64,000 nt of DNA from Sphingomonas sp. YR710 (GCF_900101455.1 NZ_FMZJ01000003.1:124001-188000), one strand, 5' to 3'. Shown: positions 1 to 9,428, counted from the stretch's first letter. Made by a program: numbers and translations. The notes: generated by a model not told the origin, from the sequence alone.

Positions 1-1
1 C

Positions 2-361
2 AGCCGGATCACTATCGTCACCACCGGCACGCCGGCGGTGATCGAACAGGTGGTGGCGCAACTCGACCGCATGGTGCCCGTTCACCGCGTGACGGACCTC
101 ACCGCGCGTGGGCCACATGTCGAACGCGAACTGGCGCTGGTGAAGGTCGTCGGCACCGGCGATCACCGGATCGAGGCGCTGCGGCTGGCCGAGGTTTACC
201 GCGCCCGCGTGGTCGATTCAACGATCTCCAGCTTCATCTTCGAGGTCACCGGCGGCACTGAGAAAATCGACAAATTTCTCGAGCTGATGCGCGAAGTCGG
301 CCTCGTCGAGGTCGCCCGCACCGGCGTGGCTGCGATCGTACGGGGACGCGAAGCCCAGTAA
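2..361 (+). CDS. ilvN: Acetolactate synthase small (regulatory) subunit, 3' end only
   Basis: The reading frame is already open at base 2 and runs to a TAA at 359-361, giving about 119 C-terminal residues; the 5' end lies outside the window. The piece begins in the end of the ACT domain (reads SRITIVTTGTPAVIEQ) and continues into the IlvN C-terminal domain (VTDLT, ELALVKV, YRARVVD). IlvN binds the catalytic subunit IlvB and confers valine feedback inhibition on the first common step of branched-chain amino acid synthesis. ilvC follows 105 bases downstream on the same strand, which supports an ilvBNC operon. Seen: the C-terminal motifs. Inferred: ilvB lies just upstream. Confidence 0.93.
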   Translation, partial: SRITIVTTGTPAVIEQVVAQLDRMVPVHRVTDLTARGPHVERELALVKVVGTGDHRIEALRLAEVYRARVVDSTISSFIFEVTGGTEKIDKFLELMREVGLVEVARTGVAAIVRGREAQ

Positions 362-376
362 ACGCCTTCTTAATAG

Positions 377-1492
<1,116 letters not shown>

Positions 1493-1502
1493 TCGGCCTT
1501 CG

Positions 1503-1548
1503 CCCTTCATTCGTCATCCCCGTGAAAGCGGGAAAGACGAACGAAGGG
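1503..1548. repeat. Palindromic intergenic element with a GTCATCCCCGTGAAAGCGGGA core
   Basis: Bases 1503-1515 and 1536-1548 form a 13-bp inverted repeat with one mismatch (CCCTTCATTCGTC against CCCTTCGTTCGTC). They flank a core resembling the short dispersed repeat often seen between alphaproteobacterial genes. It sits just after the ilvC stop codon and may also stabilise or end the ilv transcript, though no T-run follows. A partial relative lies at 31923-31946. Confidence 0.6.
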
Positions 1549-1644
1549 AAGCGCATCATGCGAAACACATCGTTTCGCTCTCGGGACTTTGATATGGGGG
1601 CGGCGGGCTATAGCCTGCCGCCCCAATCAATTTCGGAGACGGTG

Positions 1645-2271
1645 ATGAAACGCATCCATTCCCTGCTGCTCGCGACGACCTTTGTCGCTGTTACGATCCC
1701 TGCCCTAGCACAGATGCCGACCACGCCGCCGGGCGCCCCCGATCCGACCCGTGTCGTCGCCGGAACCTACACCGTCGAGCCGAGCCACAGCCAGGTGGCC
1801 TTCACGGTCAATCATCTGGGCTTCAGTTTCTATCGCGGCATCTTCGGCGACATTACCGGGTCGATGACCCTGGACCCCAAGACGCCTGCCGGCGCCAAGG
1901 TATCGATCGATATCCCGATCACCAAGGTCGTGACGACTGCCGAAAAGCTCAACGAGCACCTTCAGAAACCCGAATTCTTCGATTCCGCCAAATTCCCGAC
2001 AGCGCATTTTGAATCGACCTCGGTGGTCGCCAAGGGAATGACGGCGACGATCAGCGGCAATCTGACGATCAAGGGCGTCACCAAGCCGGTCGTGCTCAAG
2101 GCGAAGTTCGTGGGCGCGGGCCACAGCATGCTGCCCGGCGGATCGATCGCGATGGGCTTCGAGGCGACCACCACCGTGAAGCGCAGCGATTTCGGCATCA
2201 GCTATGGCATTCCGCTGGTGCCGGACGATGTACCGCTCGACATCGCGGTGGCGTTCGAAAAAGCGAAATAG
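1645..2271 (+). CDS. YceI-family periplasmic lipid-binding protein
   Basis: A 208-residue exported protein. The signal peptide (MKRIHSLLLATTFVAVTIPALAQ) would be cleaved after ALA-Q. The mature part has the YceI hallmarks: GTYTVEPSHSQVAFTVNHLGFS, then FGDITGSMTLDP, HLQKPEFFDSAKFPTAHFES and a C-terminal SDFGISYGIP. Family members form an eight-stranded lipocalin-like barrel that binds polyisoprenoid lipids in the periplasm; the ligand here is unknown. The frame is open further upstream, but ATG 1645 starts the signal peptide and lies 9 bases after a GGAG (1635-1638). The gene stands alone between ilvC and the membrane protein downstream. Confidence 0.9.
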   Translation: MKRIHSLLLATTFVAVTIPALAQMPTTPPGAPDPTRVVAGTYTVEPSHSQVAFTVNHLGFSFYRGIFGDITGSMTLDPKTPAGAKVSIDIPITKVVTTAEKLNEHLQKPEFFDSAKFPTAHFESTSVVAKGMTATISGNLTIKGVTKPVVLKAKFVGAGHSMLPGGSIAMGFEATTTVKRSDFGISYGIPLVPDDVPLDIAVAFEKAK

Positions 2272-2313
2272 CGCCGGTGGACAGGATTGGGCAACCGACG
2301 CCATAACGCGGTC

Positions 2314-2928
2314 ATGCCCGATCCTGTTACGACAACCTCCGAAACCGGCCGCCTGGAAGCATTCTCGGACGGCGTCATAGCGATCATCATCACGATCATG
2401 GTGCTCGAACTGCGCCCGCCCACATTGCCCTCGCTGGCCGGGCTGGCCCATCTGTGGCCCGTGCTGCTCGCTTATGGATTGAGTTTCGTCCAGGTCGGAA
2501 TCTACTGGATCAATCATCACAATCTGCTCGATCGGGCATCGGCCTCGACCACCGGCCTGCGCTGGGCAAACATGCTATGGCTGTTCTGCCTGTCGCTGAT
2601 CCCGTTCGGGACAGCGTGGTTCGGCGAGTTTCCGAGCAAGGCGGTGCCGACCGCGGCCTACCTCGTCACACTGCTGCTGCCCTCTCTCGCCTATCTCTGG
2701 CTGGAGAAGGAAGCGAGTTGCAGCAGCGATCGCAGCGAGCATGAAGCGCAACGGCATCGCGCGCAAAGCCGAAAGGGCGCGGTTTCGCTGATACTCTACG
2801 CGATCGGGGTCGCGCTGGCCTTCGTGACAAGCGCCGGCAGCATCGCCTGCGCGATGATCGTTTCCGTATTGTGGATCGCGCCGGGGAGCCGGATCGATCG
2901 GTTGTTCGGAAGGCCACCTGTGGCATGA
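2314..2928 (+). CDS. TMEM175-family (DUF1211) membrane protein, probable cation channel
   Basis: A 204-residue membrane protein opening with the family signature FSDGVIAIIITIMVLEL at about residues 17-33, in the first membrane helix. Bacterial TMEM175 homologues have six helices per subunit and assemble into tetrameric K+-permeable channels; helices around LAYGLSFVQVGIYWI, MLWLFCLSLIPFGTAWF, YLVTLLLPSLAYLWL, SLILYAIGVALAFV and IACAMIVSVLWIAPG fit this. ATG 2314 is preferred over 2287 because it shortens a poorly conserved N-terminus; neither has a strong ribosome binding site. Role in this organism unknown. Confidence 0.82.
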   Translation: MPDPVTTTSETGRLEAFSDGVIAIIITIMVLELRPPTLPSLAGLAHLWPVLLAYGLSFVQVGIYWINHHNLLDRASASTTGLRWANMLWLFCLSLIPFGTAWFGEFPSKAVPTAAYLVTLLLPSLAYLWLEKEASCSSDRSEHEAQRHRAQSRKGAVSLILYAIGVALAFVTSAGSIACAMIVSVLWIAPGSRIDRLFGRPPVA

Positions 2929-2934
2929 GGCTCT

Positions 2935-2951
2935 CCTCCCCGAGAGGGAGG
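2935..2951 (+). terminator. Small GC-rich hairpin after the TMEM175 gene
   Basis: CCTCCC (2935-2940) and GGGAGG (2946-2951) form a 6-bp stem with a 5-base loop, starting 7 bases after the stop codon and followed by gcagttt. It may end the upstream transcript. It also resembles a degraded arm of the CCTCCCCGAG repeat family found elsewhere in the window. Confidence 0.35.
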
Positions 2952-3012
2952 GCAGTTTGACCAAAACAAACCCCACTGGACTTGAATCGCGATCCGCGTT
3001 ATCCGCCGCGCC

Positions 3013-3060
3013 ATGACGCCATTTCGCGGCCTTCTCCTGCTTCGACTTACGCGCCCTTAG
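3013..3060 (+). CDS. Leucine-rich leader peptide upstream of leuA
   Basis: ATG 3013 to TAG 3060 encodes 15 residues, MTPFRGLLLLRLTRP, with four consecutive leucine codons (CTT CTC CTG CTT) and a fifth two codons later. It lies 100 bases before the preferred leuA start. A short peptide rich in the pathway's end product, placed before the first pathway gene, is the classic sign of ribosome-mediated attenuation. A possible promoter -35 (TTGACC, 2957-2962) lies about 50 bases upstream. The upstream ribosome binding site is weak. Seen: the open frame and the leucine run. Inferred: the regulatory role. Confidence 0.72.
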   Translation: MTPFRGLLLLRLTRP

Positions 3061-3155
3061 GCGCGCGATTTCGCTTGGGCCCTTCACGGGCCGCCAGGCC
3101 ACAGCGTCTAAGGGATGTCTCAGCCCCGAAATGACAACCCTGCAACAGGAGCAGG
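3050..3155 (+). promoter_or_regulatory. Candidate leucine attenuator with competing RNA hairpins
   Basis: The end of the leader peptide can fold as CGCGCC (3050-3055)/GGCGCG (3060-3065). Alternatively CCCTTAG (3054-3060, including the leader stop codon) can pair with CTAAGGG (3108-3114). A third hairpin, GGCCC/GGGCC, lies at 3078-3092, and CCTGC (3139-3143)/GCAGG (3151-3155) encloses the leuA ribosome binding site AGGAG (3147-3151). No T-run follows any hairpin, so control may act on leuA translation or through Rho rather than by a classical terminator. The pairings were read by eye, without energy calculation. Confidence 0.5.
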
Positions 3156-3159
3156 CCCC

Positions 3160-4701
3160 GTGACCGATACCATTTTGATCTTCGACACCACCTTGCGCGA
3201 CGGCGAGCAATCGCCCGGCTGTTCGATGAACCTCGAGGAAAAGCTGCAGGTCGCCGCCCAGCTCGAAACGATGGGCGTCGATATCATCGAAGCCGGCTTC
3301 GCGATCGCCAGCCCTGGCGATTTCGAGGCGGTGAGCGAAGTGGCCCGCCAGTGCAAGACCGCCACCGTCGCCAGCCTGGCGCGCGCCGCCACCCCCGATA
3401 TCGAACGCGCCTGGGCGGCCGTCTGCCATGCGGTGCGCCCGCGCATCCACACGTTCATCGCCACCTCCCCGCTCCACATGCGGGTGAAGCTGAACAAGAC
3501 GCCTGAGGAAGTGCTCGCGGCGATCCAGCAATCGGTGTCGCTCGCGGCAAATCTGTGCCCTGATGTCGAATGGTCGGCCGAGGATGCCACCCGCACCGAT
3601 CCGGACTTTCTGGTTCGCGCGGTCGAAATCGCGATCCGCTGCGGCGCGCGCACGATCAACCTGCCCGATACGGTGGGCTATGCGACGCCGGAAACCTATG
3701 GCGCAATGTTCCGCGACGTGATCAACCGCGTGCCCAACGCCGATCTCGCGATCTTTTCAACCCATTGCCACAATGATCTGGGCCTCGCCGTCGCCAATAC
3801 GCTGTCCGCGGTGGTGAACGGCGCGCGGCAGGTGGAATCGACGATCAACGGCATCGGCGAACGCGCCGGCAATGCCGCGATCGAGGAAATCGCGATGGCG
3901 ATCAAGGTCCGTCACGACGTGCTGCCCGTCCGCACCAACATCGTCTCGACCGAAATCACCCGCGCGAGCCGGCTGATCTCGGGCATCACCGGCTTCCAGG
4001 TGCAGCCGAACAAGGCGATCGTCGGCGCCAACGCCTTCGCGCACGAAAGCGGCATCCATCAGGACGGCATGATCAAGGATGCGCAGACCTATGAGATCAT
4101 GACCCCGGAAAGCGTGGGGCTGACCCACAGCAATCTGGTGATGGGCAAGCATAGCGGCCGCGCCGCCTTCCGCCAGAAGCTCGAGGAACTGGGCTATAAT
4201 CTGGGCGACAATGCATTCCAGGACGCATTTGGCCGCTTCAAGCTGCTCGCCGATGCCAAGAAGGCGGTCTACGACGAGGATATCGTCGCTTTGGTCGATG
4301 ACGAGGTGCTGCGCGGCCATGATGCGATCAAGGTCAAGGAAGTCGAGATCTATTGCGGATCGAACGGCCCGCAGCGCGCGATCCTAACACTCGAGGTCGA
4401 CGGCGAGGACAAGACCGTCACGTCGCGCGGCAACGGCCCGGTCGACGCGCTGTTCAACGCGATCCGTATGATCGTGCCGCACGACAGTTCGGTGATGGAA
4501 CGCTACGAAGTCCACGCCGTAACCGGCGGCACCGACGCGCAGGCCGAGGTCTCGGTCCTCCTCGCCGAAAACGGCCGCACCACCCGTGGCCGCGGCGCCC
4601 ATCACGACACGATGGTCGCCTCGGCGCGGGCCTATGTGAATGCGCTCAACAAGATGATGGTCAAGCGCGGGCGGTCCGCCGTGGATGCGGTGGCGTCTTG
4701 A
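3160..4701 (+). CDS. leuA: 2-isopropylmalate synthase
   Basis: LeuA condenses acetyl-CoA with 2-oxoisovalerate, the committed step of leucine synthesis. The catalytic TIM barrel shows [12 protein letters not shown] close to the N-terminus, the metal-binding [14 protein letters not shown], and [15 protein letters not shown]. The C-terminal third (about residues 380-510) is the LeuA allosteric domain for leucine feedback ([18 protein letters not shown]). The frame is open from ATG 3115, but GTG 3160 is preferred: AGGAG at 3147-3151 is well placed and the protein then starts [15 protein letters not shown] like its homologues, giving about 513 residues. ATG 3115 has AAGGG directly against it with no spacing. 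Translation may be coupled to the leader upstream. Confidence 0.95.
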   Translation: MTDTILIFDTTLRDGEQSPGCSMNLEEKLQVAAQLETMGVDIIEAGFAIASPGDFEAVSEVARQCKTATVASLARAATPDIERAWAAVCHAVRPRIHTFIATSPLHMRVKLNKTPEEVLAAIQQSVSLAANLCPDVEWSAEDATRTDPDFLVRAVEIAIRCGARTINLPDTVGYATPETYGAMFRDVINRVPNADLAIFSTHCHNDLGLAVANTLSAVVNGARQVESTINGIGERAGNAAIEEIAMAIKVRHDVLPVRTNIVSTEITRASRLISGITGFQVQPNKAIVGANAFAHESGIHQDGMIKDAQTYEIMTPESVGLTHSNLVMGKHSGRAAFRQKLEELGYNLGDNAFQDAFGRFKLLADAKKAVYDEDIVALVDDEVLRGHDAIKVKEVEIYCGSNGPQRAILTLEVDGEDKTVTSRGNGPVDALFNAIRMIVPHDSSVMERYEVHAVTGGTDAQAEVSVLLAENGRTTRGRGAHHDTMVASARAYVNALNKMMVKRGRSAVDAVAS

Positions 4702-4707
4702 TCCCGT

Positions 4708-5667
4708 CTAGCGCAGCGGCTGCGGGGGCCTGAACGTGGTGTTTCGACGCCACAGCGGGCTCTCCGGCTCCTCGGGATTGACCGGCGCAAAGCGGAGATA
4801 GCCGAAGAAGGATGCGATCAGCCGGTCGGTCGGATCGGCGATCGCGTTCCGTCCGTGCAGGAAACGGCTGTTGTCGAGCATCAGCAGATCGCCCGGCTGC
4901 CACACCACCGGCGTCGTGATTGGCCGCGCGGCAACCCGGATGGCTTCAACCCACGCATCAGGCACTTGACGCCCGTCTTCGAGCAGCGGGAAATCGTGGC
5001 GGCCATTATAGTCGCGGGCAAACAGCAGGAAGTTGCCGAACGCCGGCCGGTCGGTGAACATCGGCCTGTGCAGCGCCGGGCGGGTGAAGGCGCGGACAAG
5101 ATAGCCACCGGCCATGCCGAACCGGTACGGGCATGATGCCGGCGGGTTCGCGATCTCGGCGTCCGAAGGACTATCGGTGCCCAGCCAGTAGCGGAAATGC
5201 CATGGCTGGATCGGCTGCAGATAAAGCAGCCGATGTGCCGACAATTCGCGACGAACCTCGTCGGGCAGCGCATCGACAAGCGCGACGCCGTCGCAGATTG
5301 TCGTCTCGCCCCCGCTCCGCGGCGCCTTCAGGCAGTGGAAGAAGCAGACATCGGGCTTCCACGGCTCGCGCGATAGTTCGGGATGGAGCGGGAACGGATC
5401 GGCACCGCCATTGACCGACTGGATATTGTGCGCGTCGTCAAGCAGTTGCCGGTCGGGGCTCTCGTTAAACACCGATCCGGTACAGAAGCGCGTGGTGAAT
5501 TGCCGGAAGGCCGCAAGATCGGGGGGGAAGCCGCGAAACAGCAGCGCGCCGTGCTGGCGGAACAGGGTTTCGATGGTGTCGGTGGCGAGGTCGAGGAGGC
5601 TGGCTTCGTTGTCCGCCTCCAGCAAGGCGTAAGGCCGGCCGTCGCCGGGCAGGGTCAGGCGGGCCAT
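4708..5667 (-). CDS. TauD/TfdA-family Fe(II)/2-oxoglutarate-dependent dioxygenase
   Basis: A 319-residue cytoplasmic oxygenase of the clavaminate synthase/TauD fold. The iron site is H95-x-E97 (PLHPELS) with the distal histidine near residue 271 (SRFLHGRN), followed by the 2-oxoglutarate-binding arginine (DPTDRLIASF). The HxE form and the preceding QSVNGG segment resemble the SyrP-like/TauD group that hydroxylates amino acids or amino-acid conjugates, rather than true taurine dioxygenases; no taurine transport genes are nearby. It ends 6 bases past the leuA stop, convergent with leuA, and is divergent from two sulfotransferase-fold genes that may share a pathway. Substrate unknown. Confidence 0.85.
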   Translation of the reverse strand: MARLTLPGDGRPYALLEADNEASLLDLATDTIETLFRQHGALLFRGFPPDLAAFRQFTTRFCTGSVFNESPDRQLLDDAHNIQSVNGGADPFPLHPELSREPWKPDVCFFHCLKAPRSGGETTICDGVALVDALPDEVRRELSAHRLLYLQPIQPWHFRYWLGTDSPSDAEIANPPASCPYRFGMAGGYLVRAFTRPALHRPMFTDRPAFGNFLLFARDYNGRHDFPLLEDGRQVPDAWVEAIRVAARPITTPVVWQPGDLLMLDNSRFLHGRNAIADPTDRLIASFFGYLRFAPVNPEEPESPLWRRNTTFRPPQPLR

Positions 5668-5678
5668 GACGCCTCACT

Positions 5679-5838
5679 AAAGCCCCTCCCCTTTAGGAGT
5701 TCAGCGGCAGCCTTGTCCCCCGGACAAGGCAAAAAGCCGCTGAACTGGGTTGGGGTGGGGGACGCCCTCACCCCGAACGGTCCGGTTGAAACGACGGACT
5801 GCCCCACCCCAACCCCTCCCCTGAAGGGGAGGGGCTTT
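5679..5838. repeat. Composite palindromic repeat (CCCTCCCC family) with a second palindrome nested inside
   Basis: This fills most of the 251-base gap between the divergent dioxygenase and sulfotransferase genes. Outer arms AAAGCCCCTCCCC (from 5679) and GGGGAGGGGCTTT (to 5838) pair; a second stem is TTGGGGTGGGG against CCCCACCCCAA. Between them lies a complete separate palindrome, GTTCAGCGGC (5699-5708) with GCCGCTGAAC (5736-5745), itself enclosing GCCTTGTCC (5710-5718)/GGACAAGGC (5722-5730). It is related to the element at 15687-15804. Promoters for both flanking genes must lie in or beside it. Confidence 0.8.
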
Positions 5839-5918
5839 CTGAGACCGTCCTGCCCGACAGCGATATCCACCATGTCGACCGCATAGCGCGGCGGCATCGG
5901 CCATGCTACCCCGGCCAC

Positions 5919-6950
5919 ATGCTGACCCTCGGCGATCTGTTCGCCAACCCGGACCATTATCTTTTCGCCTTCGACGGCGATCTGGCGCTGTTCCGCGAGA
6001 TGGATGCGGCGGCCTATCGCCGATCGATCTTCCTCGATCGCCGCATCGATACGGTTGGCCCGGGCATGCTCAAGGTGCCGATCGGCTCGCTGCTGGCACA
6101 TGCCACACGGGGGCAGGTCGCACCGATCGGCTGGATCTTCCACATCGCCCATTGCGGCTCGACCCTGCTCGCACGCGGGCTCGACGGGAGCAAAGACGGA
6201 TTGGTGCTGCGCGAACCATTACCACTGCGCCAACTTGCTGTGGAGGCCACTGCGGCCTTTGCGGGCCGGCCGGCCGATGCCGGGTGGCAATCGGGATTGC
6301 GGTTGGTGGCGGCAATGCTGGCGCGGTCATACGAGGGCGTGACGCCTACCGTCGTAAAAGCCAATGTCCCGGTGAACTTCATCCTGCCCGAACTGATGGC
6401 GCTTGATCCCGGTGCGAAGGCGATCCTGCTACATTTCAGCCTCGACGATTATCTTTCCGCCATCCTGCGCTCGCCCGAGCACCGCGCCTGGCTCGCGTCG
6501 GTCACGCAGGAGATCGCGCCCGCGATCGAGGCCGAAGCTGGGCCGATCGACGGGCTCGACGACACCGAACGCGCAGCGGCCTTATGGCTGGCGCAAATGC
6601 GCATCTATGCGCGCGCGCTCGATCGCTGGCCGCAGCTCCGCAGTCTGGACGCCGAACGTCTGTTCGATGCCCCGGAGGCAACGATCATGGCCGCACGCGC
6701 CTATTTCGGGCGACCGGCCCCCGCCGATCCGTCGCACATCACCGCGCTGACATCGACCTACGCCAAAAATCCGCAGGCTGCGTTCGACAATGCTGCCCGC
6801 CTCGAACGGCGCGCAGCAATCCAGAGGCAGATCGCACCGGAACTGACGCGTGGCAACGACTGGGTGCGCAAGCGTCTGGCGGCCTGCCCCCTGCCCGATC
6901 GGCTTGGCCGTCCCTTGATCGGCGATGGCGCGCGACTGATCAATGACTGA
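5919..6950 (+). CDS. Sulfotransferase-like P-loop protein
   Basis: A 343-residue cytoplasmic protein. Residues 71-88 read IGWIFHIAHCGSTLLARG, a divergent nucleotide-binding loop of the kind found in PAPS sulfotransferases (usual form PRSGTTLL). The rest matches the loosely conserved sulfotransferase-like family common in sphingomonads and Caulobacter. A strict 3'-phosphate-binding RDPRD motif is not evident; LLHFSLDDYLSAI may be its counterpart. The gene overlaps the next by 8 bases, so the two are surely cotranscribed. Whether it transfers sulfate is not established from sequence. Confidence 0.72.
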   Translation: MLTLGDLFANPDHYLFAFDGDLALFREMDAAAYRRSIFLDRRIDTVGPGMLKVPIGSLLAHATRGQVAPIGWIFHIAHCGSTLLARGLDGSKDGLVLREPLPLRQLAVEATAAFAGRPADAGWQSGLRLVAAMLARSYEGVTPTVVKANVPVNFILPELMALDPGAKAILLHFSLDDYLSAILRSPEHRAWLASVTQEIAPAIEAEAGPIDGLDDTERAAALWLAQMRIYARALDRWPQLRSLDAERLFDAPEATIMAARAYFGRPAPADPSHITALTSTYAKNPQAAFDNAARLERRAAIQRQIAPELTRGNDWVRKRLAACPLPDRLGRPLIGDGARLIND

Positions 6951-8538
6951 CATCACGAAAATAGAACCCCTGCTTGCCGCCGGCGACATCGCCGGCGCGG
7001 CAGCAATCGCCGAACAGGCGATAGGCGAAGGCACGCGCACCCCGATGCTGCTCAATCTCGCCGCATGGCGACGCGAGGAGGACGGCGACTTTGCCGGAGC
7101 GCGGGACCTGCTGGAACAAGCGCGGCTGCTCGCTCCCGGCGATCCCTCGATCGATACCGCGCTTGGCACCGTCCTGCGCAAGGAAGGCCGGATCGACGCG
7201 GCCATCGCCGCTTTCGATGCCGTCCTCGCGCGCCATCCGGGCTATGCGGTCGCGTGGCTCGAACGCGGCTTCGCCTTCGACGCCGCCAATCGTTTCGCCC
7301 CGGCCGCCGACAGCTTCCGCCAGGCGGCCGGTCTCGATCCCAGCCTCGCACCCGCCTTTGCCGGCCTCGCCTGGATCGCAGCCGTCCAGGGCAATCACAT
7401 GGAAGTGGGCGACTATGCCGACCGCGCGCTGGCGATCGATCCGTTCGACGCCACCGCTCATAGCGCGATCGCCCAGAGCGAGATCGAACAGGGCCTCGCT
7501 GACACTGCGGCATCGCGATTGCGCTCGCTGCTAGGGCGGAGCGATCTGCCCCCAACCAAGCGGCTCATTGCGCTCGGCCTCCTTGGCGACGCACTCGACA
7601 GGCTTGGTGCAACCGACGAGGCCTTTGCCGCCTGGCAGGAAGCCAATGCCGTATTTCTATCGCTGAATGCCCGCCAGTACCGCGACCAGCCGACGCACCG
7701 CACGTTTGTCGAACATGTCCACGCGCAGGTCGGCACGCTCGGTCCGATTAAACGGCGACCCGCGTTATCAACGGCAGGCCTCCCGCGCCGCCACGTCTTC
7801 CTGCTTGGCTATCCGCGATCGGGCACGACCCTGGTTGAAAACATCCTGGCGAGCGCCGACGATGTCGACGCGATTGAAGAACAACCGACGTTCAGTGACG
7901 CGGCGGAGGCATTCCTGCTCGACGATCATGGTCTTTCCCGGCTGGCGGACCTCGACGCAGCATCGATCGAGCCCTTCCGCCGAGCCTATTGGGCAAGGGT
8001 GTCACAGGCAGGAGTCGTTCCCGCCGGCCGGGTCCTCGTCGACATGGATCCGCTAAAAAGTATCCAGCTCCCCCTGATCGCAAATCTGTTTCCGGATGCG
8101 CGAATCGTGATCATGCAGCGCGATCCGCGCGACGTGGTTTGGAGCTGTTTCCGCCGCAGTTTCGCGCCGAGCACAGCCACACTCGAATTCACCAACATCG
8201 AACGGATTGCCCGCCATTATTCCTCGACGATGGAGCTCATCGAGGCGTGCCGGGCAACGATGCCGATCACTGTCCACACCGTGTCGCACGATCGGCTGGT
8301 GGCGGATTTCGACACCGAAACGGCGGCCTTGTGCGCCTTCGTCGGCATTGAATGGTCTGATCGGCTGCGTGAATTCAGTCGCACCGCGCAACGTCGCGGC
8401 GTCGCGACTGCCAGCGCCCCGCAAGTCCGCAGAGGACTCTTCAATGCAAACGGCGGCTGGCGTCGCTATTCGCGGTATCTCGAAGCAGCCATGCCCGTTT
8501 TGCAGCCGTGGATCGAACGCTTCGGATATTCCCCCTGA
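6943..8538 (+). CDS. TPR-repeat sulfotransferase family protein
   Basis: A 531-residue protein. The N-terminal half (about residues 5-240) is made of tetratricopeptide repeats (for example AAFDAVLARHPGYAVAWLERG). The C-terminal half is a sulfotransferase domain with the 5'-phosphosulfate loop GYPRSGTTLVENIL near residue 289 and the 3'-phosphate loop RDPRDVVWSCFRR near residue 393, both intact. The family resembles tyrosylprotein sulfotransferases in its catalytic half, so a peptide or protein substrate presented by the TPR is plausible. ATG 6943 overlaps the upstream stop codon. With the divergent dioxygenase it forms a small candidate modification cluster. Confidence 0.85.
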   Translation: MTDITKIEPLLAAGDIAGAAAIAEQAIGEGTRTPMLLNLAAWRREEDGDFAGARDLLEQARLLAPGDPSIDTALGTVLRKEGRIDAAIAAFDAVLARHPGYAVAWLERGFAFDAANRFAPAADSFRQAAGLDPSLAPAFAGLAWIAAVQGNHMEVGDYADRALAIDPFDATAHSAIAQSEIEQGLADTAASRLRSLLGRSDLPPTKRLIALGLLGDALDRLGATDEAFAAWQEANAVFLSLNARQYRDQPTHRTFVEHVHAQVGTLGPIKRRPALSTAGLPRRHVFLLGYPRSGTTLVENILASADDVDAIEEQPTFSDAAEAFLLDDHGLSRLADLDAASIEPFRRAYWARVSQAGVVPAGRVLVDMDPLKSIQLPLIANLFPDARIVIMQRDPRDVVWSCFRRSFAPSTATLEFTNIERIARHYSSTMELIEACRATMPITVHTVSHDRLVADFDTETAALCAFVGIEWSDRLREFSRTAQRRGVATASAPQVRRGLFNANGGWRRYSRYLEAAMPVLQPWIERFGYSP

Positions 8539-8576
8539 GCAGGGGCAGCGCATCTCGGCTGCCCCTGCTTGCAGAA

Positions 8577-8864
8577 TCATTTCTTACGCTTGTGTGCCGC
8601 TCCGGATTGAATGCATTTGTCAGTCACGGTCCGCGAACATTTCGGCAGGCTGGCAGAATCCACCGGTGTTGGGGAGAAGGCAGGCGCTGCATTAGCTGCA
8701 GGCGCTGTCGCTGCGGGCGGCGTCGGTGAGGCCGGAGTGGCCGGCATATCGGAACCCATGGTTGGGGCAGCGGCGGGCGGTGTGCTTTGCGGACCCGAGG
8801 GCGTATCCTGGGCAAGTGCGGGCGTGCCGACAATCAGCGCCGCGGCAATGAGGATGTATTTCAT
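8577..8864 (-). CDS. Small exported Pro/Ala-rich protein, unknown function
   Basis: A 95-residue protein beginning MKYILIAAALIVGTPALAQ, a clear signal peptide, followed by about 50 residues rich in Pro, Ala, Thr and Ser and a C-terminal patch with two cysteines (PKCSRTVTDKCIQS) and a basic tail. ATG 8864 is chosen because it begins the signal peptide and a GGAG precedes it (minus strand ACCAAGGAGACG); the frame is open further upstream. It is probably periplasmic, with a low-complexity linker and one disulfide. No family recognised. It converges with the TPR-sulfotransferase gene. Confidence 0.7.
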   Translation of the reverse strand: MKYILIAAALIVGTPALAQDTPSGPQSTPPAAAPTMGSDMPATPASPTPPAATAPAANAAPAFSPTPVDSASLPKCSRTVTDKCIQSGAAHKRKK

Positions 8865-8995
8865 AACGTCTCCTTGGTAGCGCGCGGAGTCGGGGGGGCG
8901 TCTCCGCGTCGGCCTAACGACGGACTGGGCACAAAGGTCCGTCTGGCGAACGAGCCAAGCATCGCGCATTGGTGCCATAAGGGAGCGCTAATGCG

Positions 8996-9427
8996 GTGAA
9001 CCCTGATCGTAGAATTACTGATCTCACGATAAAATTCGCGTTAACCGCTGTCGGTTTATGGAATTCGCTCCTGCAAGGAGGCGAACCCATTTCTTTACGG
9101 ACAAGCGCAACTGTGCTGCCCCGCGCAATGACCGGGGGTGTTTATGCGCAGATTGCCATAGCATTGCTGGTGATCATGGTGCTCGCTCTCACCCCGGTGC
9201 GGCGCGGGACAATGATCGTGTGGCCCGTTTCCAGCACACCCGCCAAACCGTGGCTCGACCATCTCTCCGGCGTGACGTTGCTAGGCGTCGGAAAACTGCC
9301 AGGATCGCTGATCATCATCGGCGACCGTAACGCACTTTGGCCAGTCGCCATCGCGCATCGGGCACTTCTGCTTCCGGCTGTTCCGGCACTTTGCAGTGCG
9401 GCACAGCCATCCCGCGAGGAACTCTGA
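8996..9427 (+). CDS. Hypothetical membrane protein
   Basis: Up to 143 residues. One convincing membrane helix ([19 protein letters not shown]) is followed by [10 protein letters not shown] and a region with [22 protein letters not shown]; this pattern recurs in short unnamed sphingomonad proteins, but I cannot give a function. The start is uncertain: GTG 8996 has AAGGGAG 10 bases upstream; ATG 9128 starts just before the helix but has no binding site; a strong AAGGAGG (9075-9081) is followed 7 bases later only by an in-frame ATT at 9089. The stop lies 1 base before the chemoreceptor start, so the two are probably cotranscribed. Confidence 0.5.
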   Translation: MNPDRRITDLTIKFALTAVGLWNSLLQGGEPISLRTSATVLPRAMTGGVYAQIAIALLVIMVLALTPVRRGTMIVWPVSSTPAKPWLDHLSGVTLLGVGKLPGSLIIIGDRNALWPVAIAHRALLLPAVPALCSAAQPSREEL

Positions 9428-9428
9428 C

